Origin: Candidatus Melainabacteria bacterium
Lineage (GTDB): Bacteria; Cyanobacteriota; Vampirovibrionia; Obscuribacterales; Obscuribacteraceae
Direction of reading: 5' to 3'
Assembly: GCA_003153555.1 (NCBI GenBank)
Contig: PLZS01000078.1
Location: 1 to 64,000, forward strand
Length of the DNA stretch: 64,000 nucleotides
Numbering within the stretch: the stretch's first letter is position 1; every line of letters starts with the position of its first letter. The position numbers and the translations under genes are program-made. Under the pieces are notes generated by a model. It was not told the DNA's origin. It worked only from the letters and a program-made list of their open reading frames with translations, and did not search any database. Positions 26,087-34,450 of this stretch are shown in pieces.

Positions 26087-26088
26087 CA

Positions 26089-28191
26089 GTGGCGAAACAA
26101 ATTCACACTGTACAAACGATCAGCTACGGAGATCTGCCGGCGCAATTATTTCTCTGGCAAAAAGCTTTCTTACTCGTGCCAGTTTGGGGAATTATCCTGA
26201 TTCCAATCGTTGGCTTCATTTGCCGTGGACTCGGAACCTTCGCTAGTGAAGCCGGTTACGCAATTATGTTATGCGTCTGTCTAAACTATTTCTTCGTCGA
26301 TCTGCTTAAACGAAAAATCCGTATCGATGATGACTATATTTATTTCGGCTTCAGAATGATTCCGATCAAGAGCTTGTTTGGCATAGACGTAAATTACCCA
26401 AAAGGCAAACTGCTACCAAGCTCTATAACACTAAAAGGGTTGACTGGAAACGATCTAAAGCTGAGCTTGAATGGAATCTCTGAGAAAAACATTGGTGCCC
26501 TCCTTAAGCACCTTGAAATACGAAATTCGAATCTTCAAACTGCACCAGTCTTAAACACACTAATCAAGTGCAGGCAGTCAAAACGCAAGTTGTCTCTCGC
26601 GACTACGGACCGACTTGAGTTGCCTTACCATTCCAAGAAAATCATTGACGAATCATTCGATGTCTTCAAACTAAGTGCTAGTCATTGGATTCGAATTGGA
26701 CCGATTTTGACATGCTTATGCCTTGGTCCTATGTGGATCGGTTTTTTCTCAAATCTATACACCTGCTTGCAGCCAAATAGTTGGACGCAACTACAATCGC
26801 TCGGTCTCCACCAGTTTCTGACCAAATTCTTTGAAGGTCTCTCTCATTTACTTAGTACATCAGCAGGTCAAGCTTCTGAGGCGGTTCAACATTTTTCAGG
26901 AAATCCGATTATGGTTGCCATCACTGGTAGTGCTATCCTGGCTTTTTTGATTTACGTCCAGAGAATGGCATTAAGACCAAACGTTCTCATAGCCGACAAG
27001 AGTGATCTCAAATTGTTACTTCGTGCAGGTAATGTCTCACTGCCAATGAAAAAGGTTTCTTGGTCTGACATCAACCACGCAAGTTTGTATAAACCGGCAC
27101 GCCATGCGGGTTCACAGACATGGAAGATTCGCTTAACCAAGAACGATGACAAAAACTTCGATATAGACATGGCAGCGCTTACGCCTGACGATCGTTCGAT
27201 CTTGCTTAAGCGCATGGAGACTATGGTGCCTGATTGTCAGATAGATTACGAGCTCTCGCAATCAATGCGACCGCAAGCCGCGCACAGCTATACAGAAATT
27301 TGGCTGCAATCCCTTAGCCAAGCTCCTGAAAGAAAAACCCTCGAGCCACTTCAACCGGGTCAAACGATTGGTGACCACAGATTTGAAGTGCTGAGAAGTA
27401 TTGGCGTAGGAGGTCAAGGCACCGCATACCTCTGCCGCAATCTTTCCGAGGATAAGTCAAACACTGTCGTGCTGAAAGAAACCATTATTCCTGTTTTCGG
27501 CGACGACAGCATCCGCAGGAAGTCATTGGAGAGCGTAGAAAAAGAATCACGCCTGTTACAATCCTTGGACAGCCCCGGAATCGTCAAACTCTTGGATCAC
27601 TTCATCGAGGATCACCGAGCATACTTAGTCTTGGAACACATCGACGGCGGCAGCCTGCGCGAACTAATAGAAAACAGAGGACCGCTCGACCATGAGCAAG
27701 CCAAGGATATTGCCTTGCAAATGTGTGACATCCTGAAGGTTTTGCATTCAAATAACATCGTCCATCGAGATTTTACTCCCGATAATTTGATCCTCAACAG
27801 CAAAGGAAAACTGAAACTTATCGACTTCAACGTCGCCCAACAAGTGCATGGTGGATCCACAGGAACTATCGTTGGCAAGCATGCCTACTTGCCTCCCGAG
27901 CAGTTTAGAGGCAAAGCGACTACTCAAAGCGACCTCTACGCGTTCGGCGCAACGTTGTTTTTCATGCTTACTGGAAAGGACCCAGAACCAATCTCGCAAT
28001 CTACTCCATCGACGATAAACAATGAAGTAGACCAAACTTTTGATAACATCGTCAAACACGCAACGGCTCTGCAAGCTGTTAGTCGTTATAACACTGCAGA
28101 TGAAATAGAGTCTGATTTGCTATCTATGAACGATCAAGCCAAAATAGTGGCCACAGTCTCAAAAACTGTGAAGGTGGTTGAGCATGGCTGA
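26089..28191 (+). CDS. Membrane Ser/Thr kinase-like protein with HRDFTPDN/DFN catalytic loops
   Basis: 700 residues, GTG start. The N-terminal ~420 residues hold TM helices (near 20-45, 200-225 and 280-300) with soluble parts between. The kinase domain is at ~425-680: GVGGQG loop, ATP lysine in VVLKET, catalytic loop HRDFTPDN (the usual Lys is Thr), metal loop DFN (Gly replaced by Asn), and the conserved GKHAYLPPEQFRGKATTQSD activation block. It may be weakly active or regulated. It overlaps the next kinase by 8 nt; the two kinase domains are paralogous. Confidence 0.9.
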   Translation: MAKQIHTVQTISYGDLPAQLFLWQKAFLLVPVWGIILIPIVGFICRGLGTFASEAGYAIMLCVCLNYFFVDLLKRKIRIDDDYIYFGFRMIPIKSLFGIDVNYPKGKLLPSSITLKGLTGNDLKLSLNGISEKNIGALLKHLEIRNSNLQTAPVLNTLIKCRQSKRKLSLATTDRLELPYHSKKIIDESFDVFKLSASHWIRIGPILTCLCLGPMWIGFFSNLYTCLQPNSWTQLQSLGLHQFLTKFFEGLSHLLSTSAGQASEAVQHFSGNPIMVAITGSAILAFLIYVQRMALRPNVLIADKSDLKLLLRAGNVSLPMKKVSWSDINHASLYKPARHAGSQTWKIRLTKNDDKNFDIDMAALTPDDRSILLKRMETMVPDCQIDYELSQSMRPQAAHSYTEIWLQSLSQAPERKTLEPLQPGQTIGDHRFEVLRSIGVGGQGTAYLCRNLSEDKSNTVVLKETIIPVFGDDSIRRKSLESVEKESRLLQSLDSPGIVKLLDHFIEDHRAYLVLEHIDGGSLRELIENRGPLDHEQAKDIALQMCDILKVLHSNNIVHRDFTPDNLILNSKGKLKLIDFNVAQQVHGGSTGTIVGKHAYLPPEQFRGKATTQSDLYAFGATLFFMLTGKDPEPISQSTPSTINNEVDQTFDNIVKHATALQAVSRYNTADEIESDLLSMNDQAKIVATVSKTVKVVEHG

Positions 28192-29608
28192 ACTTGTAGT
28201 TAGATCGCAGTGCAACAGCTCACTGAGACAAGTGACAGACACAGTTCTCAATCTTACTTTTCCACTCTGGGGAGTTGCGGCACCATTATTCACAATCGGG
28301 CTTGCCATTGCCACAATTGGCTATGCTCAAGCAGGACACCCAGATAAAGCAACCGAGTACCTCGCGTATCTTGCGGTTTGTTTCTGCGTTAGTTTTGGCT
28401 CCTTGTTGCTCAAGCGTGCACTCGCCAAAGACATAATGATTGTGGACAGAGAAGGGATCAAATTACCAAAATTGTTGGGCACGACCATCAATTTACGTCC
28501 TTATATTTCATGGCAGAATGTTCAAAGCATTGAAGCCACAATGCATTCTACGAATGCCAGCCGCTCTTATTTAACCCTGAGGAGAAAAAAGGGACGTCCG
28601 GTGCAGCTGTCAACGGCCGACCTGGGAAAAGACTTCATTGAGCAGTTTTTGTTAGCATCGAATATGTGGGTGCCTCAGTTATGCGACGAGAGTCTCACTC
28701 AGTTTCAGAATGTCTTGCGCATCGGTGCCAAGGGCGAGGATCAGACCTATACTGAGTTATGGGAGGACGAGCTTGGACGCCGGTTTTGCCCCACCTCATA
28801 TATCCCCTTAGAAGTAGGTCGAGTGCTCCGAGATAGCACGATTAAAGTGATGAGTCATCTTGCCTCAGGTGGACTTTCAGCGATATATCTCTGCCAGCAA
28901 GATGGAAAGAAACTTGTTGTTTTGAAAGAAGCGACTATTCCGGAGAGCGGTGCCGAAAGTATTAAGGAAAAAGCGCGCGAGATGTTTGAGCGCGAGGCGA
29001 ACCTTCTGATGAAGCTCAATAATCCGGGCATCGTTCACGTCTTGGATTGTTTTACTGAAGGTGGGCGAAACTATCTATTGTTGGACTATGTCAACGGCAT
29101 TGACTTGCGACAGTTAGTAAAGCAGAACGGTCCACAAAGCGAAGCAAACGTACTCGAGTGGTCCATCCAGATTGCCAACTCAGTCAAATATTTGCACGAG
29201 CGAGAACAGCCTATAATCCACCGTGACCTTACGCCCGACAACATAGTTCTGAGAAACGATGGTCAGGTCATTATCGTGGACTTCGGTGCAGCCAATGAAT
29301 TTATTGGTAACGCAACAGGTACATTTGTTGGCAAGCACTCGTTTATAGCGCCGGAACAGTTTCGCGGTAAAGCCACTACGCAAAGTGACATCTACGCTTT
29401 CGGCTGCACCTTGTTCTTTCTGTTGACTGGCATCGAGCCAGAGGCATTGTCACCTTCGAACCCTAAAGAACACATGTCATCTGTGTCAGATGAACTTTCT
29501 GAGCTTGTTCAGTCATGCACGCAGTCAGAAAGCAGCGATCGCTATCAAAGTGTTGCTCAGCTACTGCCTGTCTTAAGACGCTTAGCAGCTCAAACTATGG
29601 TCGTCTAA
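28184..29608 (+). CDS. Membrane Ser/Thr kinase, paralogue of the upstream gene
   Basis: 474 residues. Two TM helices lie near 30-70, then a PH-like soluble stretch, then a kinase domain at ~210-470 with the ATP lysine in VVLKEA, HRDLTPDN, a normal DFG and the same GKHSFIAPEQFRGKATTQSD block as the upstream gene. It keeps DFG where its neighbour has DFN. ATG 28184 was chosen because AAGGTGG lies 6 nt upstream. It is the third gene of the operon beginning at 24305. Confidence 0.92.
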   Translation: MAELVVRSQCNSSLRQVTDTVLNLTFPLWGVAAPLFTIGLAIATIGYAQAGHPDKATEYLAYLAVCFCVSFGSLLLKRALAKDIMIVDREGIKLPKLLGTTINLRPYISWQNVQSIEATMHSTNASRSYLTLRRKKGRPVQLSTADLGKDFIEQFLLASNMWVPQLCDESLTQFQNVLRIGAKGEDQTYTELWEDELGRRFCPTSYIPLEVGRVLRDSTIKVMSHLASGGLSAIYLCQQDGKKLVVLKEATIPESGAESIKEKAREMFEREANLLMKLNNPGIVHVLDCFTEGGRNYLLLDYVNGIDLRQLVKQNGPQSEANVLEWSIQIANSVKYLHEREQPIIHRDLTPDNIVLRNDGQVIIVDFGAANEFIGNATGTFVGKHSFIAPEQFRGKATTQSDIYAFGCTLFFLLTGIEPEALSPSNPKEHMSSVSDELSELVQSCTQSESSDRYQSVAQLLPVLRRLAAQTMVV

Positions 29609-29635
29609 TTCGACCAAGGCCATTTCTTTCGAAAT

Positions 29636-29750
29636 GGAGCGCAGGTTTTCAACCCGCCATAAAGCGGAGCGCAGATTTCTCGAAACTGAGCGCGGGTCAC
29701 CTGACCCGCCTTAATGCGTGATTATGGGCGGCTTTGGACAGCCGCGCTCC
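29636..29750. repeat. GAGCGC repeat cluster with hairpins
   Basis: Three direct GGAGCGC-type units (29636, 29666 and ~29688) followed by an inverted GCGCTCC at 29744-29750. Inside is a perfect 8-bp inverted repeat with a 2-nt loop, GCGGGTCA-CC-TGACCCGC (29691-29708), and a second hairpin GGCGGCT/AGCCGC (29728-29744). It may also end transcription of the kinase operon, but there is no T-run. Confidence 0.75.
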
Positions 29751-29791
29751 AATAGGTAATAATATTGCTTCTCAATTGGGGATCCATTTCT

Positions 29792-31249
29792 GTGCAACCT
29801 ATTTATCTGATCGATTTCTACAAAGTTGGTCACATCGACCAGTACCCGTCTGGCATTACTCAGATCTGGTCGAACTGGACGCCTAGAACAAGCCGAATAA
29901 AATTACAGAGCACCGTTGTGCATTTCGGTCTGCAGTACTTCATCAAGAAGATTCTGATTGAGTCATTCGAGGAGGAGTTTTTCAAACTTGATCTGAGCAC
30001 AATCATTGAACATTACCGATCGATTATGCAGTCCACGCTTGGACTGCAGGAGCCAAGAACAGATCATATTGCAGCGCTACACAAACTTGGTTATCTACCA
30101 CTAGACATCTATTCGATTCCGGAAGGTAATTCAACACCGCTTAATTGTCCTTCAATAGTAATCACGAACACCCATCCTGATTTCTTCTGGCTGCCGAATT
30201 ATTTCGAGACTATGCTTTCAGCGTATTTGTGGAAGCCGTCGACTTCAGCCACAACCGCGCAAAGATTTCGTGCATTGTTCGAGAAGTACGCCAAAGAGTC
30301 AGGCGAGAAAGACATGTCGTTTATCGATTGGCAGGGGCATGATTTTTCCATGCGCGGTATGAGCGGAGTCGAAGACGCGATTTTATCCGGAATGGGACAC
30401 CTCACTTGCTTTTCCGGAACCGATTCACTGCCAGCCATTCTTGCCGCAAATCAGTACTACAACGCAGGCTTGAACTGCGGTGGTTCTGTTCCAGCGACTG
30501 AACATTCGGTCATGTGTGCAGGCGGTCAAGAAGGTGAGTTTGAAACATTTCGAAGACTAATCGAAGACGTCTATCCAGAAGGAATAGTCTCCATAGTTTC
30601 TGACTCTTGGGATTTGTGGAAAGTATTGACGGATTACATTCCACGACTCAAAGAAACGATTCTGGCCCGCAATGGGAAAGTAGTAATCCGCCCTGATAGT
30701 GGCGTTCCTGAACTTATCATTTGCGGAAATGATACAGCCGAGGGTGCTGCTAAAAAGGGAGTAATCCAGCTGCTAGCTGAAGTTCTCGGTGTAAAACCTA
30801 ACACCGCAAATGGTGGCACAGGACTACCTCTAATTCAGAACGGTGGAGCCATTTATGGTGATGCAATATCATACGAAAGAGCTGAAAAGATTCTCCAGGG
30901 CATTATCGCAAAAGGACTCAGCCCCTATAACATGGTCTTTGGAATCGGGTCGTACACTTATGAGTACGTCACTCGTGACACGTACGGATTCGCGATGAAG
31001 GCAACAGCAACTCGACAAAACGGTCAAGTCATTCCAATTTTCAAAAAGCCCATAACTGATACTGGCGGCAAGTTCTCGCACAAAGGAATTCCGGTTGTTT
31101 CTGGAGAGCCTGGGAAATATATCGTTAGCGAGCAATCATTGCCTGAGGACCTGGACAACTGCGCATTTGAAAAGGTGTTCAGCAATGGAAAACTTTTGAT
31201 CGACAACTCATTTGCAACGATAAGGAGCCGCGTTCGTGCAAGTCTATAA
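29792..31249 (+). CDS. nadV: Nicotinamide phosphoribosyltransferase
   Basis: Makes NMN from nicotinamide and PRPP, the entry step of direct NAD salvage. Signatures: LIDFYKVGHIDQYP at the N-terminus, the WTPRTSR block, the DWQGHDFSMRGMSG block, the active-site PATEHSVMCAGGQ, VIRPDSG with the phosphate site, and the C-terminal VFGIGSYTYEYVTRDTYGFA. Length 485 matches the family. GTG 29792 was chosen (GGGGA upstream); a TTG at 29765 is the alternative. It overlaps the downstream PRPP synthase by 14 nt, so substrate supply and use are translationally coupled. Confidence 0.95.
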   Translation: MQPIYLIDFYKVGHIDQYPSGITQIWSNWTPRTSRIKLQSTVVHFGLQYFIKKILIESFEEEFFKLDLSTIIEHYRSIMQSTLGLQEPRTDHIAALHKLGYLPLDIYSIPEGNSTPLNCPSIVITNTHPDFFWLPNYFETMLSAYLWKPSTSATTAQRFRALFEKYAKESGEKDMSFIDWQGHDFSMRGMSGVEDAILSGMGHLTCFSGTDSLPAILAANQYYNAGLNCGGSVPATEHSVMCAGGQEGEFETFRRLIEDVYPEGIVSIVSDSWDLWKVLTDYIPRLKETILARNGKVVIRPDSGVPELIICGNDTAEGAAKKGVIQLLAEVLGVKPNTANGGTGLPLIQNGGAIYGDAISYERAEKILQGIIAKGLSPYNMVFGIGSYTYEYVTRDTYGFAMKATATRQNGQVIPIFKKPITDTGGKFSHKGIPVVSGEPGKYIVSEQSLPEDLDNCAFEKVFSNGKLLIDNSFATIRSRVRASL

Positions 31250-32144
31250 CATCGAACTAGGTAACACTCTCCAATACGAGCTGATCAAATTTCCGGGAGG
31301 GGAGCTGCATATTCGTTTAAATGAATCCGTGATGCAGGAAATAGAGAAGTACGAGATGACAGCGCTGACGGCTCGAATCAACGACTCGCAACGCTTGATC
31401 GAAACTATTCTGTTGTGTGACGCTATTAAACAAGAAACAGACAGACCAGTAACTCTCATCCTTCCCTATCTTCCATATGGAAGAGCCGATAGGCGATTTA
31501 GCAGTGGAGACTGCTTCGGGGTTGCAACCTTTGCGCGTTTAATCAACTCAGCAAAAGTATTGACTATGACGCTCGACGCCCACTCAGCTCAAGGTTTATC
31601 CTATTTTGACAGGATCAAAGATCTTCCCTCCAACCAATTTATTGAGTCTGCCTTTACCGATTTCTCTTCAGGATCACCAGATGACGTCACAGTTCTCTTT
31701 CCCGACAAAGGTGCACGCGAACGATACGGCGCGGTAAGCAACCGCTATGCAAATGTTTTGCACTGCAGCAAAGAGCGCAATCTTCTGACAGGTAAGCTCC
31801 GTGGCTTCAACGTTCCAGAAGCGACAGACTTCAAGACCAAGAAAGTATTGATCGTCGACGACATTTGTGATGGTGGTGGCACATTCAATGGTATCGCCGA
31901 TAGTCTGAAGGATTATGGTTTGGAATTAGGGTTATATGTTACGCACGGCATATTCTCCAAAGGCTATTCGGAATTGTCGAAGCGGTTCAAGAAGATCTAC
32001 ACCACCGACTCGTTTAGGGTCAGCTACCCGGACCAGGATCGCTTCGGTCCGAACGAGGATCTGACTGTGTTTCCAACGCATGAATACTTTCTTCAGCATC
32101 ATTACGCTCTTTTATGCGCGCCCATCACCCAAAAGACGATCTAA
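31236..32144 (+). CDS. prs: Ribose-phosphate pyrophosphokinase
   Basis: PRPP synthase-like protein, 302 residues, GTG start with AAGGAG 8 nt upstream. Visible are the LILPYLPYGRADRRF block (ATP-binding flexible region), the metal-binding LDAHSAQGLSYF, and the PRPP-loop VLIVDDICDGGGTF. It is the divergent form usually encoded beside nadV rather than the housekeeping Prs: the flag region after FSSGDCFGVATFARL is shorter. It provides PRPP for NadV. The pairing is known from phages and diverse bacteria, so gain by transfer is possible. Confidence 0.92.
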   Translation: MQVYNIELGNTLQYELIKFPGGELHIRLNESVMQEIEKYEMTALTARINDSQRLIETILLCDAIKQETDRPVTLILPYLPYGRADRRFSSGDCFGVATFARLINSAKVLTMTLDAHSAQGLSYFDRIKDLPSNQFIESAFTDFSSGSPDDVTVLFPDKGARERYGAVSNRYANVLHCSKERNLLTGKLRGFNVPEATDFKTKKVLIVDDICDGGGTFNGIADSLKDYGLELGLYVTHGIFSKGYSELSKRFKKIYTTDSFRVSYPDQDRFGPNEDLTVFPTHEYFLQHHYALLCAPITQKTI

Positions 32145-32348
32145 GTTCAATTCGATACGGTCGTGAATAATCAGAATCCGTAGCGCTTGATTAATCGAAA
32201 AGGGTGCTGTGTTGGGTTTGTTGGCAAAACATTTTCACTCTGTATGCCACAACCCTGCCACAAACTTGCCACCGGTCGGTTACGGTCGACGAAGTACTGT
32301 TGTCATATGACTCTGAGCGTCGCTCCAACTACCAGCGAGGACTGAAAT

Positions 32349-33263
32349 ATGGCTACCAGAACACCCAGCGGAGATTCCATTGCCGATCAATTGCGGCACC
32401 ATCAGTCAACTGACACAGATCTGGCAGACGTGGCTCATTCCCTGACCGACGCACATGCCCATCGCCCCGGCGCGTGGCAACAAGATTTGGCCAAGACAAA
32501 TGTCGCCATGCATGAGAAAGGCCTTTTGCCGGGTATGGATATAGTCGGCATAAAAGGACAGGATTTTGTTATTCGAGATTCTCAGGGACACGTTCAGTTA
32601 GTTGACTCGACCAACATCGCCAACCGTCACGCCGACGGACACAGTGGTGGCACGCGTGATATCGGAGGAAGATCTGCAAACTTGAACAGTGATGGCTCTG
32701 GTAGCGTACAAGCCCAACGAGGTGACAACAGCGCCTGGGTACTCTCTCAAGCATTGCTAAAATCGCAAGGCATAGACAACCCGACTGCAAACCAAATGGC
32801 AAACTATCAGATGGAACTAGAAAAAGTGAATGGAAGGCCTGTATCGCAATTCAAGCCGGGCGATCAAATCAAAATTCCAGCAACGACTCGCTCTGGAGAC
32901 CAAACTGATTTCGTAGCAGAGAGAGCGAATACAAAAGCCGCGAAAGACAAAGCCATCGTCGACACGAACTATGACTTGGCTGCCGCTGCGTTATCTAAAT
33001 TTGCCAGCTCGGGCGGAATCATCCGCAGTTCTAATATAAGCATGGAAGACATAAACAAGGCATTGACAGGAAACGTCACAGAAGATGAGCGAAAGGGATT
33101 AACCTTCTTACGTGATCACTATGAGCAGTTGCAGAATAGAGACACCAGTCTGACAGGCGGGAAAACAGGAGTGATTTATCAAAGCAACCTTGATACAGCC
33201 CGAACCGCCGAAGAAAATACAATCAGACAGGCTCACATAAGAGCGATTGGTGGAGATCCCTAA
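32349..33263 (+). CDS. Protein with a LysM-like module, function unknown
   Basis: 304 residues, hydrophilic, no signal peptide. Residues ~130-180 resemble a LysM module (DNSAWVLSQALL, then NPTANQMANYQMELEKVNG and FKPGDQIKIP, the usual LysM ending). The C-terminal ~110 residues are helical and charged. LysM modules bind peptidoglycan-type glycans, so an envelope role is possible, but export would have to be non-classical. GAGG lies 9 nt before the ATG. Monocistronic by spacing. Confidence 0.75.
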   Translation: MATRTPSGDSIADQLRHHQSTDTDLADVAHSLTDAHAHRPGAWQQDLAKTNVAMHEKGLLPGMDIVGIKGQDFVIRDSQGHVQLVDSTNIANRHADGHSGGTRDIGGRSANLNSDGSGSVQAQRGDNSAWVLSQALLKSQGIDNPTANQMANYQMELEKVNGRPVSQFKPGDQIKIPATTRSGDQTDFVAERANTKAAKDKAIVDTNYDLAAAALSKFASSGGIIRSSNISMEDINKALTGNVTEDERKGLTFLRDHYEQLQNRDTSLTGGKTGVIYQSNLDTARTAEENTIRQAHIRAIGGDP

Positions 33264-33374
33264 TCTCCAAATAATTTGTGAAACAAATCCTGTTTTGGCA
33301 AAACGACGGAAACATTAGGTCGTCGTGAAAATGGCGCACCGAAGCAGATTGATCGATAATCTGTAATTGCAATC

Positions 33375-34235
33375 CTAATTTGCACTCAGAGACACACTGC
33401 GTCGAAGCATACTGCTAAGATGCCCGGTATCACCTATTCGACTGACAAACAGAAGGGCAAGAGCGCAAAGATCTTTCCAACTGATCTCAGGATCGCAGAC
33501 TTCGATCATGGGCATTCTCCATCTCTCGCAATCGTAATAGCCGTCATGGTCCATCCCACCTGTGGCAATCATAGAAGACCAGTTGTGGAGCTCATTGACA
33601 AGGGTCGTGCCCAACGTTACAAGTACATTGCGGTCGCATAGACCGTTCATGTAATCTTGCAAAACCTTAACTATATGATCCTGTCCATTGTCTAATGCGT
33701 GGCACTCACCACAAAACAACCGTAGCCCTGAGTGTTGTCTCAGCGTTGGATGAACAATCATGACCTCCAGAATCAAAATGCATGGCTGCGCCTCAGAGAG
33801 CTTCATCCAGCATTCGTCAATCGTCTCTGCTCCCTTGTCCCGCTCAATACGTAGAATTGACGATAACCGCTGGTGTCGGTGCAGTTTCCAATCCAACGAA
33901 TGGATTGACTGAAATTCAGCCAAGCTTCTACTTTGCGTATTGATAAAGTCCCTGTACAGTTCGCGTTGCTCGTACGATGCTTCAAACACCTCTCGCAGCA
34001 AACAACGAAACTGAAGATCAGGGCGGTCTAGCTGCTGCTCCAAAAACAGCAAATACGCCTTGAGCTTGGCCGGATCGTATACAGGCGCCTCGTGCCTACG
34101 AATCATTTTGCCAGTGCGCGGAGATCTATATTTCGTCACCCTGTCCGTGAAATGCTCCCAATAGCCACGGAACCGCACAATCTCAGATGAGAAATCATGA
34201 GCAAGATCATCAATTGTTGGTGCTGGCAATTCCAT
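33375..34235 (-). CDS. Hypothetical protein with conserved Trp/Cys/His pattern
   Basis: 286 residues with ATG 34235 (a GTG at 34253 is also in frame). No family recognised and no signal peptide. Features: VRFRGYWEHFTDRVTKYRSPRTG near residue 15, a helical middle with EVFEASYEQRELYRDF, then HSGLRLFCGECHALDNGQDHIVKVLQDY, and a C-terminal HNWSSMIATGGMDHDGYYDCERW block. The two Cys of FCGEC could bind a metal or form a disulfide. It is convergent to the LysM-like gene. Confidence 0.6.
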   Translation of the reverse strand: MELPAPTIDDLAHDFSSEIVRFRGYWEHFTDRVTKYRSPRTGKMIRRHEAPVYDPAKLKAYLLFLEQQLDRPDLQFRCLLREVFEASYEQRELYRDFINTQSRSLAEFQSIHSLDWKLHRHQRLSSILRIERDKGAETIDECWMKLSEAQPCILILEVMIVHPTLRQHSGLRLFCGECHALDNGQDHIVKVLQDYMNGLCDRNVLVTLGTTLVNELHNWSSMIATGGMDHDGYYDCERWRMPMIEVCDPEISWKDLCALALLFVSRIGDTGHLSSMLRRSVSLSAN

Positions 34236-34384
34236 AAGAGAGCATCTCGTCACACTCTGTTTAGGATTCTAACAGAATCGCACTGTGCGAAAAAGCGTCC
34301 TTACTCCACCGATTAACCTGTGCAATTCCATGCATCTATCGCACACTACCCTTTGGCATTCAATAAAACGAAGCACCGTGGATG

Positions 34385-34445
34385 ATGCTGAACCCAGTGC
34401 ACCTGTGGCAGCAACTTATGCGCCTATATCATCCGCTCAAATTCG
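34385..34445 (+). pseudogene. Fragment duplicating the 3' part of the gene at 37098
   Basis: The frame here reads SAPVAATYAPISSAQ, matching SSPVAATYAPVSSAQ near the end of the intact secreted protein at 37098-37736. Nucleotide identity is high over about 45 bp (34396-34440 against 37620-37664). Nothing else of that gene is visible. Together with the intact gene it brackets the S9 peptidase gene in direct orientation. Confidence 0.7.
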
Positions 34446-34450
34446 CCGAA

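Noticed and set aside
32204..32413. Plus-strand 69-codon frame upstream of the LysM-like gene
   Set aside because: Overlaps the real gene in another frame and lacks coding pattern.
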